From JACMQW01 sp964536965 (GTDB lineage Bacteria; Bdellovibrionota; UBA1018), in assembly GCA_964536965.1 (NCBI GenBank), contig CAZIAL010000007.1:33363-97362 (forward strand): DNA of 64,000 bases, written 5' to 3'. The notes under the pieces were generated by a model, which saw nothing but the letters and a program-made list of their open reading frames with translations, was not told the origin of the DNA and made no database searches. Both the position numbers and the translations under genes were made by a program. Positions 1 through 8,116 of this stretch are shown one piece after another (within the stretch, counting starts at the first letter, position 1; the number at the start of each line of letters is the position of its first letter).

Positions 1-100
1 CACCGCTCGGCCGGACGCGAACTCCCTCCGAGGGAACCGCGAGAGGCAGATTTTTCGCTTTGCGAATCATTCGCGATGACCTTCCTGGTGCGACGACGAC

Positions 101-1636
101 TTAGGTGGCTTCCTTCGCCAGCTCGATTCTCGGATAGATCGGCTTGGGCTCGCCGGGCTTGATCCCGACCTGGCCCCATTCGAGCTTCCCGAGCGAAGTT
201 TCGGGCACGCCGAGCTGACGGAAAACTTCCAGCATTCCTTGCGGGAGAATCGGGAGGAAGGCGGTAGCCGTCCAGCGAATTCCCTCCATCAGAGTATAGA
301 GAACTTCGCGAAGTTCCGCCATCGACTCGGGCGTCGCCGTTTTGGCGAGTGCCCAGGGTTTCGTACGGTCGATATAGAGGTTCAGCACCCGCGAACGGGC
401 GCCGCAAGCCTGGGCGTACGCCTTCGGATCGGTCGCATCCAGCGCGGCCTTCAGCTCGTCGCGGAGTTTCCCGAAACTCTCGATGATGTCTTTCGAGTGC
501 GTAATCACCTTCGGGGCGACCACGGTCTCTTCCGGGAAATACTTCCGGGTCATGTTGATCGTGCGATTCACGAGGTTGCCCCAGTCGTTCGCCAGGTCCG
601 CGTTCACCTTCAGCGCCATCAGGTCGAAAGCGAAGTTACCGTCGCCCCCGAATTCGTTCTCGGCGAGGAGATAGTAGCGAAGCTGATCGCTGTTCGCGAC
701 CGCGAGCACATCGTCGGGAGATACCACGTTGCCCGAGGACTTCGACATCCGGTCGCCGCGAAGATTCATCCAGCCATGGCCGAAAACTTTTTCCGGGAGC
801 GGAAGATCCAGCGACATCAGCATCGCCGGCCAGTAGATGCAGTGGAAGCGCGTGACGTCTTTGCCGATGATCTGGTTGGTCGGCGGCCAGAATTTTTTAA
901 ATTCGGCGTCGCCCGCTTCGAAGTTCGCGGCCGTGACGTAATTAATCAGCGCATCGAACCAGACGTAGACGATATGCTTATCGTCGAACGGAAGCGGAAT
1001 CCCCCAGGTCGAAGTGGAACGCGAAATGGAGAAATCGCGCAGACCTTCCTTGATGAAATTCAGTACTTCCATCCGACGACTGTCGGGCTGGAGAAACTGA
1101 GGGTTTGCAGCGAAGAGTTCCTCTAACGGTTTCTGGTATTTCGAAAGCCGGAAGAAATAATTGTCTTCGGCGATCCACTTCGGGACCGTCTGGTGGTTCG
1201 GGCATTTTCCGTCGACGAGATCCTTGTCGAGGTAGAACGCTTCGCAGCCTTCGCAGTAATGGCCCTCGTAGCGGTTCTTGTAGATATCGCCCTTGTCGAA
1301 AGCTTTCTGCGCGAGCTTCTGGACGACGCGCTTATGGTCGGCGTCGGAGGTCCGGATGAATCGGTCGTAGGAAATGTCGATCTTCGCCAGCGTCGCGCGA
1401 ATATCGTCGGCCATTTTATCGCAGTACTCCTGCGCGCCGAGGCCCTGGAGTTCGCCGGCCTTTTGCACCTTCGTCGAGTGCTCGTCCATCCCCGTGACGA
1501 AACGCGTCGGGTGGCCAAATGCGCGATATCCGCGCGCGAGCCAGTCGGCGGCGATGCATTCCCAGGCCCAGCCGATATGGATGCGGCTGTTAGGATAGAC
1601 GATAGCGGTCGTTATGTATTTGGAATCACTTGACAT
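101..1636 (-). CDS. metG: Methionyl-tRNA synthetase
   Basis: Class I aminoacyl-tRNA synthetase that charges tRNA-Met in the cytoplasm. The HIGH-box variant HIGW follows an N-terminal TTAIVYPNSRI stretch, a Cys-rich zinc-knuckle insertion (YCEGC...CPNH) sits in the connective domain, and the KMSKS box reads RMSKSSGN. The protein is 511 aa and ends after the anticodon-binding helical domain, so it lacks the C-terminal EMAP-like tRNA-binding domain present in longer MetG proteins. The open frame extends 31 codons further upstream to 1729, but those residues are unlike the family; the ATG at 1636 puts the protein start just before the conserved YITTAI strand. No clear Shine-Dalgarno precedes it. 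It diverges from the 1731 gene. Confidence 0.95.
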   Translation of the reverse strand: MSSDSKYITTAIVYPNSRIHIGWAWECIAADWLARGYRAFGHPTRFVTGMDEHSTKVQKAGELQGLGAQEYCDKMADDIRATLAKIDISYDRFIRTSDADHKRVVQKLAQKAFDKGDIYKNRYEGHYCEGCEAFYLDKDLVDGKCPNHQTVPKWIAEDNYFFRLSKYQKPLEELFAANPQFLQPDSRRMEVLNFIKEGLRDFSISRSTSTWGIPLPFDDKHIVYVWFDALINYVTAANFEAGDAEFKKFWPPTNQIIGKDVTRFHCIYWPAMLMSLDLPLPEKVFGHGWMNLRGDRMSKSSGNVVSPDDVLAVANSDQLRYYLLAENEFGGDGNFAFDLMALKVNADLANDWGNLVNRTINMTRKYFPEETVVAPKVITHSKDIIESFGKLRDELKAALDATDPKAYAQACGARSRVLNLYIDRTKPWALAKTATPESMAELREVLYTLMEGIRWTATAFLPILPQGMLEVFRQLGVPETSLGKLEWGQVGIKPGEPKPIYPRIELAKEAT

Positions 1637-1730
1637 TTTTGGACACCCGGCGCGGCGCCAAAACCCTGTTAGGAGGCTTAGGTAAAGGGTCCGCAAGACC
1701 GATAAATAGAAGAACGTCAGGGAGCCCAAA

Positions 1731-3233
1731 ATGCAAGGTTCAAAACCCTTTACGATCGGATTCGTGACCGATCCCTGCCTCTCGCGAGAGAAGACGCAGA
1801 TCGCTTTGCGCGCCCTGAACTCGCTCAGGAATTTCGCGGAGATTCGTTATTACCCCGGCACGCTGACCGAAGAAGAACTCGTGAATCGCGTTCAGCGCGA
1901 GACGCTCGATCTCCTCATGGTGCCGTGGCACGCGTATCTCCACTACCAGAAGATCGAAGCGCAGTTCGGACTCACGCGCACGCATGGTCCGACCATGGTC
2001 GGGTACTTTGCCGAAGACGTCTCTCCGGTCGAGCTCCAGGAGGAAGACCATCACTTCCGCGCGATCCTGATCGACCTGAATCGACTCGCGACCGCGGAAG
2101 CTTCGAACATCCTTCGCTCCCTCCTCCGCGATTCCACGCGCTGGGGACTGCGCCCACTTCTCCAGCCTTCGACTCCGCTCCACTTCGAGTCGTGGAGCGC
2201 GCAAGTCGGAATGGGCTTCCGCATCGATACGGTCCTGGGGCTGAACGAAATCTCGAATTCCCACTGGGCGAAGCGCGCGAACTCCGTGCGAGTCCTCATC
2301 TCCGCTCTCTGGAGCGTGATTTTCGATAACGGTCCGGGGAAAGCCGACCGCCAGCGCAGCGGCGCGGACCGGACTTCGCGCGCCTACTTCGAAGTCGGCG
2401 TGGATCCGCACTGCCTTGCGTTTAGGCTTTGCTACTCCGAGCCGGGCTGGCGGGTGAAGGACGTCCTCCACCAGTTCTGGCCGGGAGCGCTCACGCCTTC
2501 GGCGGCGGGGCAGATCGTTTTCCAGTACTCCGACCTTCTCCGCGTCCACGTCGATCCGGACTCGAGCGAGATCGAAATCGTGGCCGCCCTCTTCCCGAGC
2601 GGACCCTCCGAACGCGCGATCGATCTCATGCGCACGCTCTGGATCGAGCCGCTATCGAATATGACCCGGCTCGAGCGATTCACGGAGTCGCCCGAAACCC
2701 AGGAGCATTACCATAAGCCGCTCGTTACGCACCACGCGCTGATCGGAAACGCGGCCGAGAAGATCGACGATCTTCGCAAGCAGGTGGAAGCGAAGGACGA
2801 CGAAATCGCCGAACTGCGCACGAAGGGTTCGGCCAAAGAAAACGTCTTCATCTATCCCGCCGGCCTCGACGGCGAACAGCTGATCGACATCGTGAATCGC
2901 CGTCTCGTCGAGAACAAAGCGAAAATCAAAGGCCTGCAGAGCCAGTTTCAAGCCCTGCGCCAGGATCGCGACGAAGAACTGAAGGAAGCCGGACGACTGA
3001 TGAAGGAAATCCGCGAACTCCAGTCTTCCCAGAAGTCTTGGATCGCGCGCCTCACCGAAATCGTGGACAGCTACCACCAGAAAATCGCGGAAGCCGCGAC
3101 GGAGCGTTCGGCGGTGCTTGCGGCAACCGAACCCGTCGAAGAGCTTTCCGAAGAAGAGCAGGCGCTCGCCGCCGCGGGAACCCAGACCCGCGTGGTGAAA
3201 ACTCGGAAGCCCGTGCGGAAGCGCGCCGCTTAG
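1731..3233 (+). CDS. Unknown protein, N-terminal alpha/beta region plus C-terminal coiled coil
   Basis: I do not recognise this 500-aa protein. The first 120 residues alternate beta strands and helices (TIGFVTDPCLS, LLMVPWHAYLHY) and resemble a periplasmic-binding or response-regulator-type fold, but there is no signal peptide, so a cytoplasmic location is likely. Residues about 335-450 are charged and heptad-like (EKIDDLRKQVEAKDDEIAEL; RLVENKAKIKGLQSQFQ), indicating a long coiled coil. The tail is Lys/Arg-rich (KTRKPVRKRAA), which could bind nucleic acid or membrane. A GGGAG ribosome site lies 6 nt before the ATG. The gene stands alone, divergent from metG. Confidence 0.85.
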   Translation: MQGSKPFTIGFVTDPCLSREKTQIALRALNSLRNFAEIRYYPGTLTEEELVNRVQRETLDLLMVPWHAYLHYQKIEAQFGLTRTHGPTMVGYFAEDVSPVELQEEDHHFRAILIDLNRLATAEASNILRSLLRDSTRWGLRPLLQPSTPLHFESWSAQVGMGFRIDTVLGLNEISNSHWAKRANSVRVLISALWSVIFDNGPGKADRQRSGADRTSRAYFEVGVDPHCLAFRLCYSEPGWRVKDVLHQFWPGALTPSAAGQIVFQYSDLLRVHVDPDSSEIEIVAALFPSGPSERAIDLMRTLWIEPLSNMTRLERFTESPETQEHYHKPLVTHHALIGNAAEKIDDLRKQVEAKDDEIAELRTKGSAKENVFIYPAGLDGEQLIDIVNRRLVENKAKIKGLQSQFQALRQDRDEELKEAGRLMKEIRELQSSQKSWIARLTEIVDSYHQKIAEAATERSAVLAATEPVEELSEEEQALAAAGTQTRVVKTRKPVRKRAA

Positions 3234-3302
3234 TCCGACGCTCGAGCAGCTCGTTGACCGTGTCCATGCCTCCCTCTACACTCGTCACATGGGGAACCTC
3301 TC

Positions 3303-4343
3303 GTGCTGAAGCAGGCGGTCGGAATTGTCGTCGCCGGCGCCGTTTTCCTCTTCGGTTATCTCGAATGGGGCACGGATGCGCTCGAGAAAGCGCAAGTGGT
3401 GACTCGAGCGGCGGAGCTCCTCGCCCGTCCCGATCTCTGTCTGGAAATTTCCGAAGGCACGGGATTCTTCGATTCGACGCTGACCCGCGAAGCCTGCCAG
3501 GCGAAAGCTCGGAGATCCGGCGATATGCCGGAGGAAGCGTTCCGCGAATTCCTAAAAAATTACGGACTCGAGACGCGCTTCGGTCATTTTCAGAGCTTGG
3601 TCGAAGTCCAGGAAAGGAAAAGCGATTGGGAACCCCCGGTCGCAAGTTCGGGAGGAGCCGCCGGTGCGACACCTGGTCCCGAAGCCGGAGCCACTCCCGG
3701 ACCGAGCGCGACACCTGGTCCCGAAGCCGGAGCCACTCCCGGACCGAGCGCGACACCTGGTCCCGAAGCCGGTGCCACCCCCGAACCGAGCGGCGTGCCC
3801 GAAATCGCCGCGCAACCTTCCCCGGTCCCGAGCCGGGTGACGTCCCTTCCCCTTACTCCGGAAGGCGAGAAGGCGTACTCGAACTGGCAGCGAATGGAAT
3901 TCGTCCATTGCGAAGTCGACACGGGTAGCCTGGCTCGACACCTCAAAGAAAATTTCGACATCGTCATCTCTGTCTACTGGGGCAAACCTTCGCCGCGCTC
4001 CTGTTCGATCGGAGGGTTCATCGGACTTCCCCGGGCCGATACGCCCTTCGCCCTGCGCGCGCCCGGCGAAGGCGGAGTACAGCCCTTCACGCCAGGCGCC
4101 GCACTCCACTCGCGAGGCGCGGGTCTCCAGGCCTTCTATCCGAAAGTCGATTTCCTACTCGACTGTCCGCAGCTTCGATTCGGTTTTCGAAAGGACTTCT
4201 GCCATCTTCGCGCGGCGACCTTCCGCCGCGGGACTTTCCTCGAACGGAAAGCCCACTGCCTGTCCATTGGTGCCGATGATCTGCGGATCTTCTGCCAGAA
4301 CCTAGCGGCGGAAGCCGGCGACCGGCCTCATCCGTCGTTTTAG
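3303..4343 (+). CDS. Membrane-anchored protein with Pro-Gly repeat linker
   Basis: 346-aa protein of unknown function. The N terminus (LKQAVGIVVAGAVFLFGYLEW) looks like a signal anchor or uncleaved signal peptide, so the rest is probably periplasmic. A first globular part (residues 25-115) contains paired cysteines. A low-complexity linker (about 120-165) is built from 14-residue units of the type ATPGPEAGATPGPS, and a second Cys-containing domain follows (170-346). The start is GTG, with GGGGAA about 8 nt upstream; a nearby ATG at 3291 is out of frame. The cysteine pairs suggest disulfides in the periplasm. No family could be assigned. Confidence 0.75.
   Translation: MLKQAVGIVVAGAVFLFGYLEWGTDALEKAQVVTRAAELLARPDLCLEISEGTGFFDSTLTREACQAKARRSGDMPEEAFREFLKNYGLETRFGHFQSLVEVQERKSDWEPPVASSGGAAGATPGPEAGATPGPSATPGPEAGATPGPSATPGPEAGATPEPSGVPEIAAQPSPVPSRVTSLPLTPEGEKAYSNWQRMEFVHCEVDTGSLARHLKENFDIVISVYWGKPSPRSCSIGGFIGLPRADTPFALRAPGEGGVQPFTPGAALHSRGAGLQAFYPKVDFLLDCPQLRFGFRKDFCHLRAATFRRGTFLERKAHCLSIGADDLRIFCQNLAAEAGDRPHPSF
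3669..3794 (+). repeat. In-frame 42-bp tandem repeat, three copies
   Basis: Three units start at 3669, 3711 and 3753 with a 42-bp period. The first two are identical along their length; the third diverges in its second half. Each encodes 14 residues of a Pro/Gly/Ala linker, so unit loss or gain keeps the reading frame. Confidence 0.9.
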
Positions 4344-4409
4344 GCGCGGCCCATTGAGCAGCCCCTTTTAACCTGGATTCCCCGATCCTTTGCCGCCAAA
4401 CTCGGGGGC

Positions 4410-5390
4410 ATGGCGCTCCCGACTCCGGGCGCCGCCGACCCGCGATCCGCGTCGACGGCCCAGCAATCCTTAAAGCTTTACCTGACGGAGACCGCGCCGG
4501 CCCCCGTCGAGAAACGTTCGCTCGGACGCTGGCTCGCCCTCGCGCTCCTCGCCATACTCATCCACGTCGCCGCACTCCAGTTCATGCCATCGCTTTTCCG
4601 GCCCGCTCCCCCGCCTCCGGTCGAAGTCGACCGGATCGACCCCGCGAAACTGAACGCGATCAAGCAACAGTGGAAGAGCCGAAAATTTCTGCTCGCGAAG
4701 GATCCGAGCGAAACGAACCCGGATTCGGCCGCGCCGAAGAACGCCCGATATGAGTCTGATCGAAACCGATCGGTCGAGCGTGAAACCCAAGGCAGAAAAC
4801 AGAACGTCATTCCGAATACGAGCGGCGATCCGAACGCGAAGTCCCAATCACCAAAAAAACCGGCGCCGAAAAAGATTCCCCTCTCGAATCTTTCGAACTT
4901 CCAGGGGCTGCCGCGGCCGGGCCCACGCCCTGAAGAGCGCGAGCCGCGACGCGGACGCCCTGGCGAGACCGCCGACCAGTCGATCGACGATCCGAATCTT
5001 CCGGTCGGCGCCGAGACGATGCTGAATACGGTCGAGAGCGTCTATTATTCGTTCTACGCCCGACTCTTCGAACAGCTCGGACCGCTCTGGCAGTCAAACG
5101 CCCGCGATGCGGCCTACCGCCGCACCTACGCCCCGGGAGAGTACCGGACCCTCGCCGAAATCATCCTCGACTCCGAAGGAAGTTACGTCGAGACGATTAT
5201 CCGCGAATCGAGCGGAGAACCCGAACTCGACGGAACGATCCACCGCGCATGGACCCGTGTCCCCCGCTATCCGAACCCGCCGCGCGGACTGATCAAGTCC
5301 GACGGAAAAATCCATCTGCTCATCGGCTTTACGTTCACGATCGATAACCAGCGAAACTGGCAGTACGTTCCGCCGGAGCGCATCGAGTGA
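4410..5390 (+). CDS. TonB-like energy-transducer family protein
   Basis: 326 aa with the TonB layout: a short cytoplasmic N terminus, one transmembrane helix at about residues 40-62 (RWLALALLAILIHVAALQF), a Pro/Lys/Arg-rich periplasmic spacer (about 65-190), and a C-terminal domain (about 205-326) with the pattern expected of TonB_C: YYSFYARLFEQLGPLW, LAEIILDSEGSYVETII, and a final strand IHLLIGFTFTI. It would couple inner-membrane energy to an envelope process. No exbB or exbD lies nearby, so it may be an orphan TonB homologue or a TonB_C protein with another role. The stop is immediately followed by the convergent stop of the sigma-like gene. Confidence 0.75.
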   Translation: MALPTPGAADPRSASTAQQSLKLYLTETAPAPVEKRSLGRWLALALLAILIHVAALQFMPSLFRPAPPPPVEVDRIDPAKLNAIKQQWKSRKFLLAKDPSETNPDSAAPKNARYESDRNRSVERETQGRKQNVIPNTSGDPNAKSQSPKKPAPKKIPLSNLSNFQGLPRPGPRPEEREPRRGRPGETADQSIDDPNLPVGAETMLNTVESVYYSFYARLFEQLGPLWQSNARDAAYRRTYAPGEYRTLAEIILDSEGSYVETIIRESSGEPELDGTIHRAWTRVPRYPNPPRGLIKSDGKIHLLIGFTFTIDNQRNWQYVPPERIE

Positions 5391-6191
5391 TTATACCCGG
5401 GATTTAAAGTAAGACAGCGCCATCAAGGCCCCGAGGAAGACGAGGGCCCAGACGGCGTTTTCCTTCCGCGAGAAGAAGAGCGCTACGGTCTCGCGAAACG
5501 TCAGATCCATCGGTAAATTTCCCGACTGGATTCGGCCGCGACGAAGCGCCTTCTGCATCGTCTCTCCGAGATCCGAATGCAGCGCACCGGGTGCGGAAAG
5601 TGGAATCCACTTTTCGACCGCGTAATAGAGTTCACGGGTCGCCGAAAGCGTACGCTGGCAATCCTTGCAGATGGCCGTGTGATTCTGGAGGAATGAAAGT
5701 TCCGACCGACCCATCTCGTCGTCGAGGAGTTTCTGCGTCCAGGGCTTTTCGGGATCGAATTCCGGGCAGGACTGTTTCAGCCGCGAATTTCCCATGGGAT
5801 GCGGAGCTTGCGCGCGGACCTCCGGCGACGAGGCGATTCGCGTCCGAGCGATCCACGCCAAGGTTTGCACGTCGTCCGCAGTGGTCTCGAGGAGACGCGC
5901 GAGCTTCTTGTACGAAACACGGCCGGAATGCAGCAAGAAGAGAACGAACCGCTCCTTCGGGCTCAGTCGAAAGAACGGGCTGTCGATGCCACTCGCATTC
6001 GACCGCAGACCGTCGCGCTCGGCCCGATGGAGCATGAGTCCGAGCGCACGTTCGAGAAACTGTTCTTCCGAGATCTCGGGAAGCGTCGAAATCGCAGCGA
6101 CGGTTTCGAGCGAGCGCGACTCCGCCTGCGCGCGATTCGCGTAAAGGGCCTGACCGAGTTTCGAGATGAGCTGGAGGTCTTCCGTGCGCAT
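5391..6191 (-). CDS. Sigma-70 region-4-like / zf-HC2-like / membrane hybrid protein
   Basis: 266 aa with three recognisable parts. Residues about 70-120 resemble sigma-factor region 4 (LSPKERFVLFLLHSGRVSYKK followed by LARLLETTADDVQTLA, a helix-turn-helix of the -35-binding type). Residues 142-190 carry C142 and the anti-sigma zinc-finger triad H171-x3-C175-x2-C178, as in zf-HC2/ZAS domains. Residues about 243-263 form one transmembrane helix close to the C terminus. No sigma region 2 is present, so it is not a complete ECF sigma factor. I infer a membrane-tethered regulator that could bind DNA or a sigma factor. The start at 6191 is chosen because AAGGGG precedes it by 5 nt; an in-frame ATG at 6233 lacks that. 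Confidence 0.7.
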   Translation of the reverse strand: MRTEDLQLISKLGQALYANRAQAESRSLETVAAISTLPEISEEQFLERALGLMLHRAERDGLRSNASGIDSPFFRLSPKERFVLFLLHSGRVSYKKLARLLETTADDVQTLAWIARTRIASSPEVRAQAPHPMGNSRLKQSCPEFDPEKPWTQKLLDDEMGRSELSFLQNHTAICKDCQRTLSATRELYYAVEKWIPLSAPGALHSDLGETMQKALRRGRIQSGNLPMDLTFRETVALFFSRKENAVWALVFLGALMALSYFKSRV

Positions 6192-6306
6192 AAATCCCCT
6201 TCTAGTGTAGCCCGGCCATTTCATGAAAAACAACTCCGGCCCCAGACCCGGCCGGATCGCGGTGTTTACCCTTGATCTCGAGGGGTTAGCGGGCTTTGAT
6301 CATCGA

Positions 6307-7428
6307 ATGCGTTATGTACGAATGCCGATCGAGATCGAGTCTCCCGAACAAATGGGCTACGAACGACTCAGGTGCAACCTGACGGAGAGCTCGTTTCGCG
6401 ACGCTCGACTGGGCGACCTGGGGCTGGACCTCTCGCAGCTCCTCCTCTGCTACGGAGACCACCTGGGGCTGAAGCCCCTTCGCGAACAGCTGGCGAAAGA
6501 ATACGCGGTCTCGCCCGACGAGGTCCTGGTCACGGTCGGCGCCGCCCACGCGCTGTTCATCATTTCCACTTCGCTCCTCAAGCCCGGCGATCGACTCCTC
6601 GTCACCCGACCGAACTACGCGACGAATATCGAGACCCCGCGCGCGATCGGCGCGGCGATCGATTTCCACGAACTGAGTTTCGAAAACGGATACCGACTCG
6701 ATATCGATCGCTTCGCCGCGCAAATTCGGCCGGATACGAAACTCGTCTCGGTCACGACGCCCCATAATCCAACGGGCGTGGTCATCCCGGAAAACGATCT
6801 CCGGAGACTCGTGGAGATCACCGAAAAAACAGGGTGTACCCTGCTCGTGGACGAAACCTATCGCGATATGGCGTTCGGGAAAATTCCCCCTCTCGCCGCG
6901 ACGCTTGGTCCGCATGTCGTCTCGGTTTCTTCGCTTTCCAAGACCTATGGACTGCCCGGGATTCGAATCGGATGGCTCGTCTCGCAGGATCCCGTGCGCA
7001 TGGAAACATTTCTCGCCGCTAAAGAACAAAGCGTCATCGCCGGCTCGATCGTCGACGAGACGATCGCTCACGAATACCTCCTGAAACGTGCGGAATACTT
7101 TCCGGCCATCCAGGCGAAGATTCGCGCGCATCACGAAATTCTGGAAACTTTCTATGCCGGCGAAAAACGTTTGGAACGAATCGCGACCGAGGGCGGAGTG
7201 GTGAGCTTCCCGCGAATTCGGGCGGGAATCGGGTTCGATACGCTGGCCGCCGTCGATCGTTTCTACGAAGTACTGAACGGGAAGCACGGGACTTTCGTCG
7301 GTCCGGGGCATTGGTTCGAGCAAGATCGGCGCTCCATGCGAATCGGATTCGGCTGGCCCACGACGGACGAACTCCGGGCGGGGCTGAACTCGATTACACA
7401 GGCTCTGGACGAGGCGACGCGAACCTAA
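6307..7428 (+). CDS. PLP-dependent class I/II aminotransferase
   Basis: Fold-type I pyridoxal-phosphate enzyme of 373 aa. Landmarks are GAAHALF (cofactor phosphate loop), the PHNPTG motif, an aspartate in LLVDETYRDM that holds the pyridine nitrogen, and SSLSKTYGLPGIRIGW, which contains the Schiff-base lysine (K212 from this start) and the phosphate-binding arginine. The C-terminal MRIGFG supplies the usual substrate-carboxylate arginine region. Substrate cannot be assigned; aspartate, LL-diaminopimelate-like or histidinol-phosphate-type enzymes are all possible. The frame is open back to an ATG at 6223, only 32 bp from the divergent gene; 6307 leaves room for divergent promoters and starts nearer the family norm. 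The exact start is uncertain. Confidence 0.88.
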   Translation: MRYVRMPIEIESPEQMGYERLRCNLTESSFRDARLGDLGLDLSQLLLCYGDHLGLKPLREQLAKEYAVSPDEVLVTVGAAHALFIISTSLLKPGDRLLVTRPNYATNIETPRAIGAAIDFHELSFENGYRLDIDRFAAQIRPDTKLVSVTTPHNPTGVVIPENDLRRLVEITEKTGCTLLVDETYRDMAFGKIPPLAATLGPHVVSVSSLSKTYGLPGIRIGWLVSQDPVRMETFLAAKEQSVIAGSIVDETIAHEYLLKRAEYFPAIQAKIRAHHEILETFYAGEKRLERIATEGGVVSFPRIRAGIGFDTLAAVDRFYEVLNGKHGTFVGPGHWFEQDRRSMRIGFGWPTTDELRAGLNSITQALDEATRT

Positions 7429-7563
7429 GCTCTCGTTTTTTCGGCGTAATAAGGTCTCTGGAGACCGGGCGAGGGAAATCGCTTGAGGTTTATGCTGCGC
7501 TGCGTTAAATCTCCGGCAAACTGAGTTTCCCCAACCCTTGTCCGAACCTTGCTTGGAGCACCC

Positions 7564-7995
7564 ATGAAATCCCCTCTCCTTTTGACCGCACTGGCCACCT
7601 TCCTCACCTGCGGCGCCGCTTCGGCCGCGTCGATTAAACTTCCGGAAGGCTACGAGCCGATTCTTCGCTGCGAAGCCGCGATGAACGCTCCCGAATTTAA
7701 AGTCGCCCGCAAAGACGGGGATTTCTTTCTCGCCGCGAAGGTCGGCAGCAAGACCGCGATGTATCTTCTCGACATCACCGACGGCGACTGCGGCTATTCG
7801 AATCTGGCTCCGATGAATCGCGATGAACTCGGCGATCTCGATCGGCACGTCGGTTACATCACGATCTACAACAACGAAGAAGACGTGGAAGATCCGGATA
7901 CCGCGGTCCTTACCGGCGGCCATATCAGCACTGACGATCGGGATGACCAGGAATGTGAATCCATCGGCGAACCACTCATGTACCCGATCGATTAA
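7564..7995 (+). CDS. Small exported protein of unknown function
   Basis: 143 aa. A clear Sec signal peptide (KSPLLLTALATFLTCGAASA, cleavage after ASA) precedes a small acidic mature protein with four cysteines (CEAA, DCGY, ECES among them) that could form disulfides. It probably sits in the periplasm or is secreted. GGAG 6-9 nt upstream supports the ATG at 7564 over a TTG at 7549. A strong intrinsic terminator follows, so it is probably transcribed alone. No domain recognised. Confidence 0.78.
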   Translation: MKSPLLLTALATFLTCGAASAASIKLPEGYEPILRCEAAMNAPEFKVARKDGDFFLAAKVGSKTAMYLLDITDGDCGYSNLAPMNRDELGDLDRHVGYITIYNNEEDVEDPDTAVLTGGHISTDDRDDQECESIGEPLMYPID

Positions 7996-8020
7996 GCTTT
8001 CGATTCCCAATTCATCTGAA

Positions 8021-8055
8021 AGAGCCCGTCGGCGCCAGCCGGCGGGCTCTTTCCA
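8021..8055 (+). terminator. Intrinsic terminator after the 7564 gene
   Basis: A 13-bp stem with one G-T wobble (AGAGCCCG at 8021-8028 pairs with CGGGCTCT at 8043-8050, continued by CGGC/GCCG inside), a 4-nt loop at 8034-8037, then TTTCC. The T tract is short, but the stem is strong and well placed between the 7564 and 8117 genes. Confidence 0.8.
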
Positions 8056-8078
8056 TTAAGACGAAGGAAAGCCTAAAC

Positions 8079-8107
8079 TTGACGCATTGAGTCATGCTTG
8101 ATATAAG
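8079..8107 (+). promoter_or_regulatory. Housekeeping-type promoter for the S1 protease pair
   Basis: TTGACG (8079-8084), a 17-nt spacer, and TATAAG (8102-8107) preceded by TGA, an extended -10 element. The expected transcription start (about 8114) lies only about 3 nt before the ATG at 8117. Confidence 0.8.
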
Positions 8108-8116
8108 GCTCCCGTT

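Noticed and set aside
239..1126. 295-codon open frame antisense to metG
   Set aside because: Shadow of metG, with no recognisable protein features.
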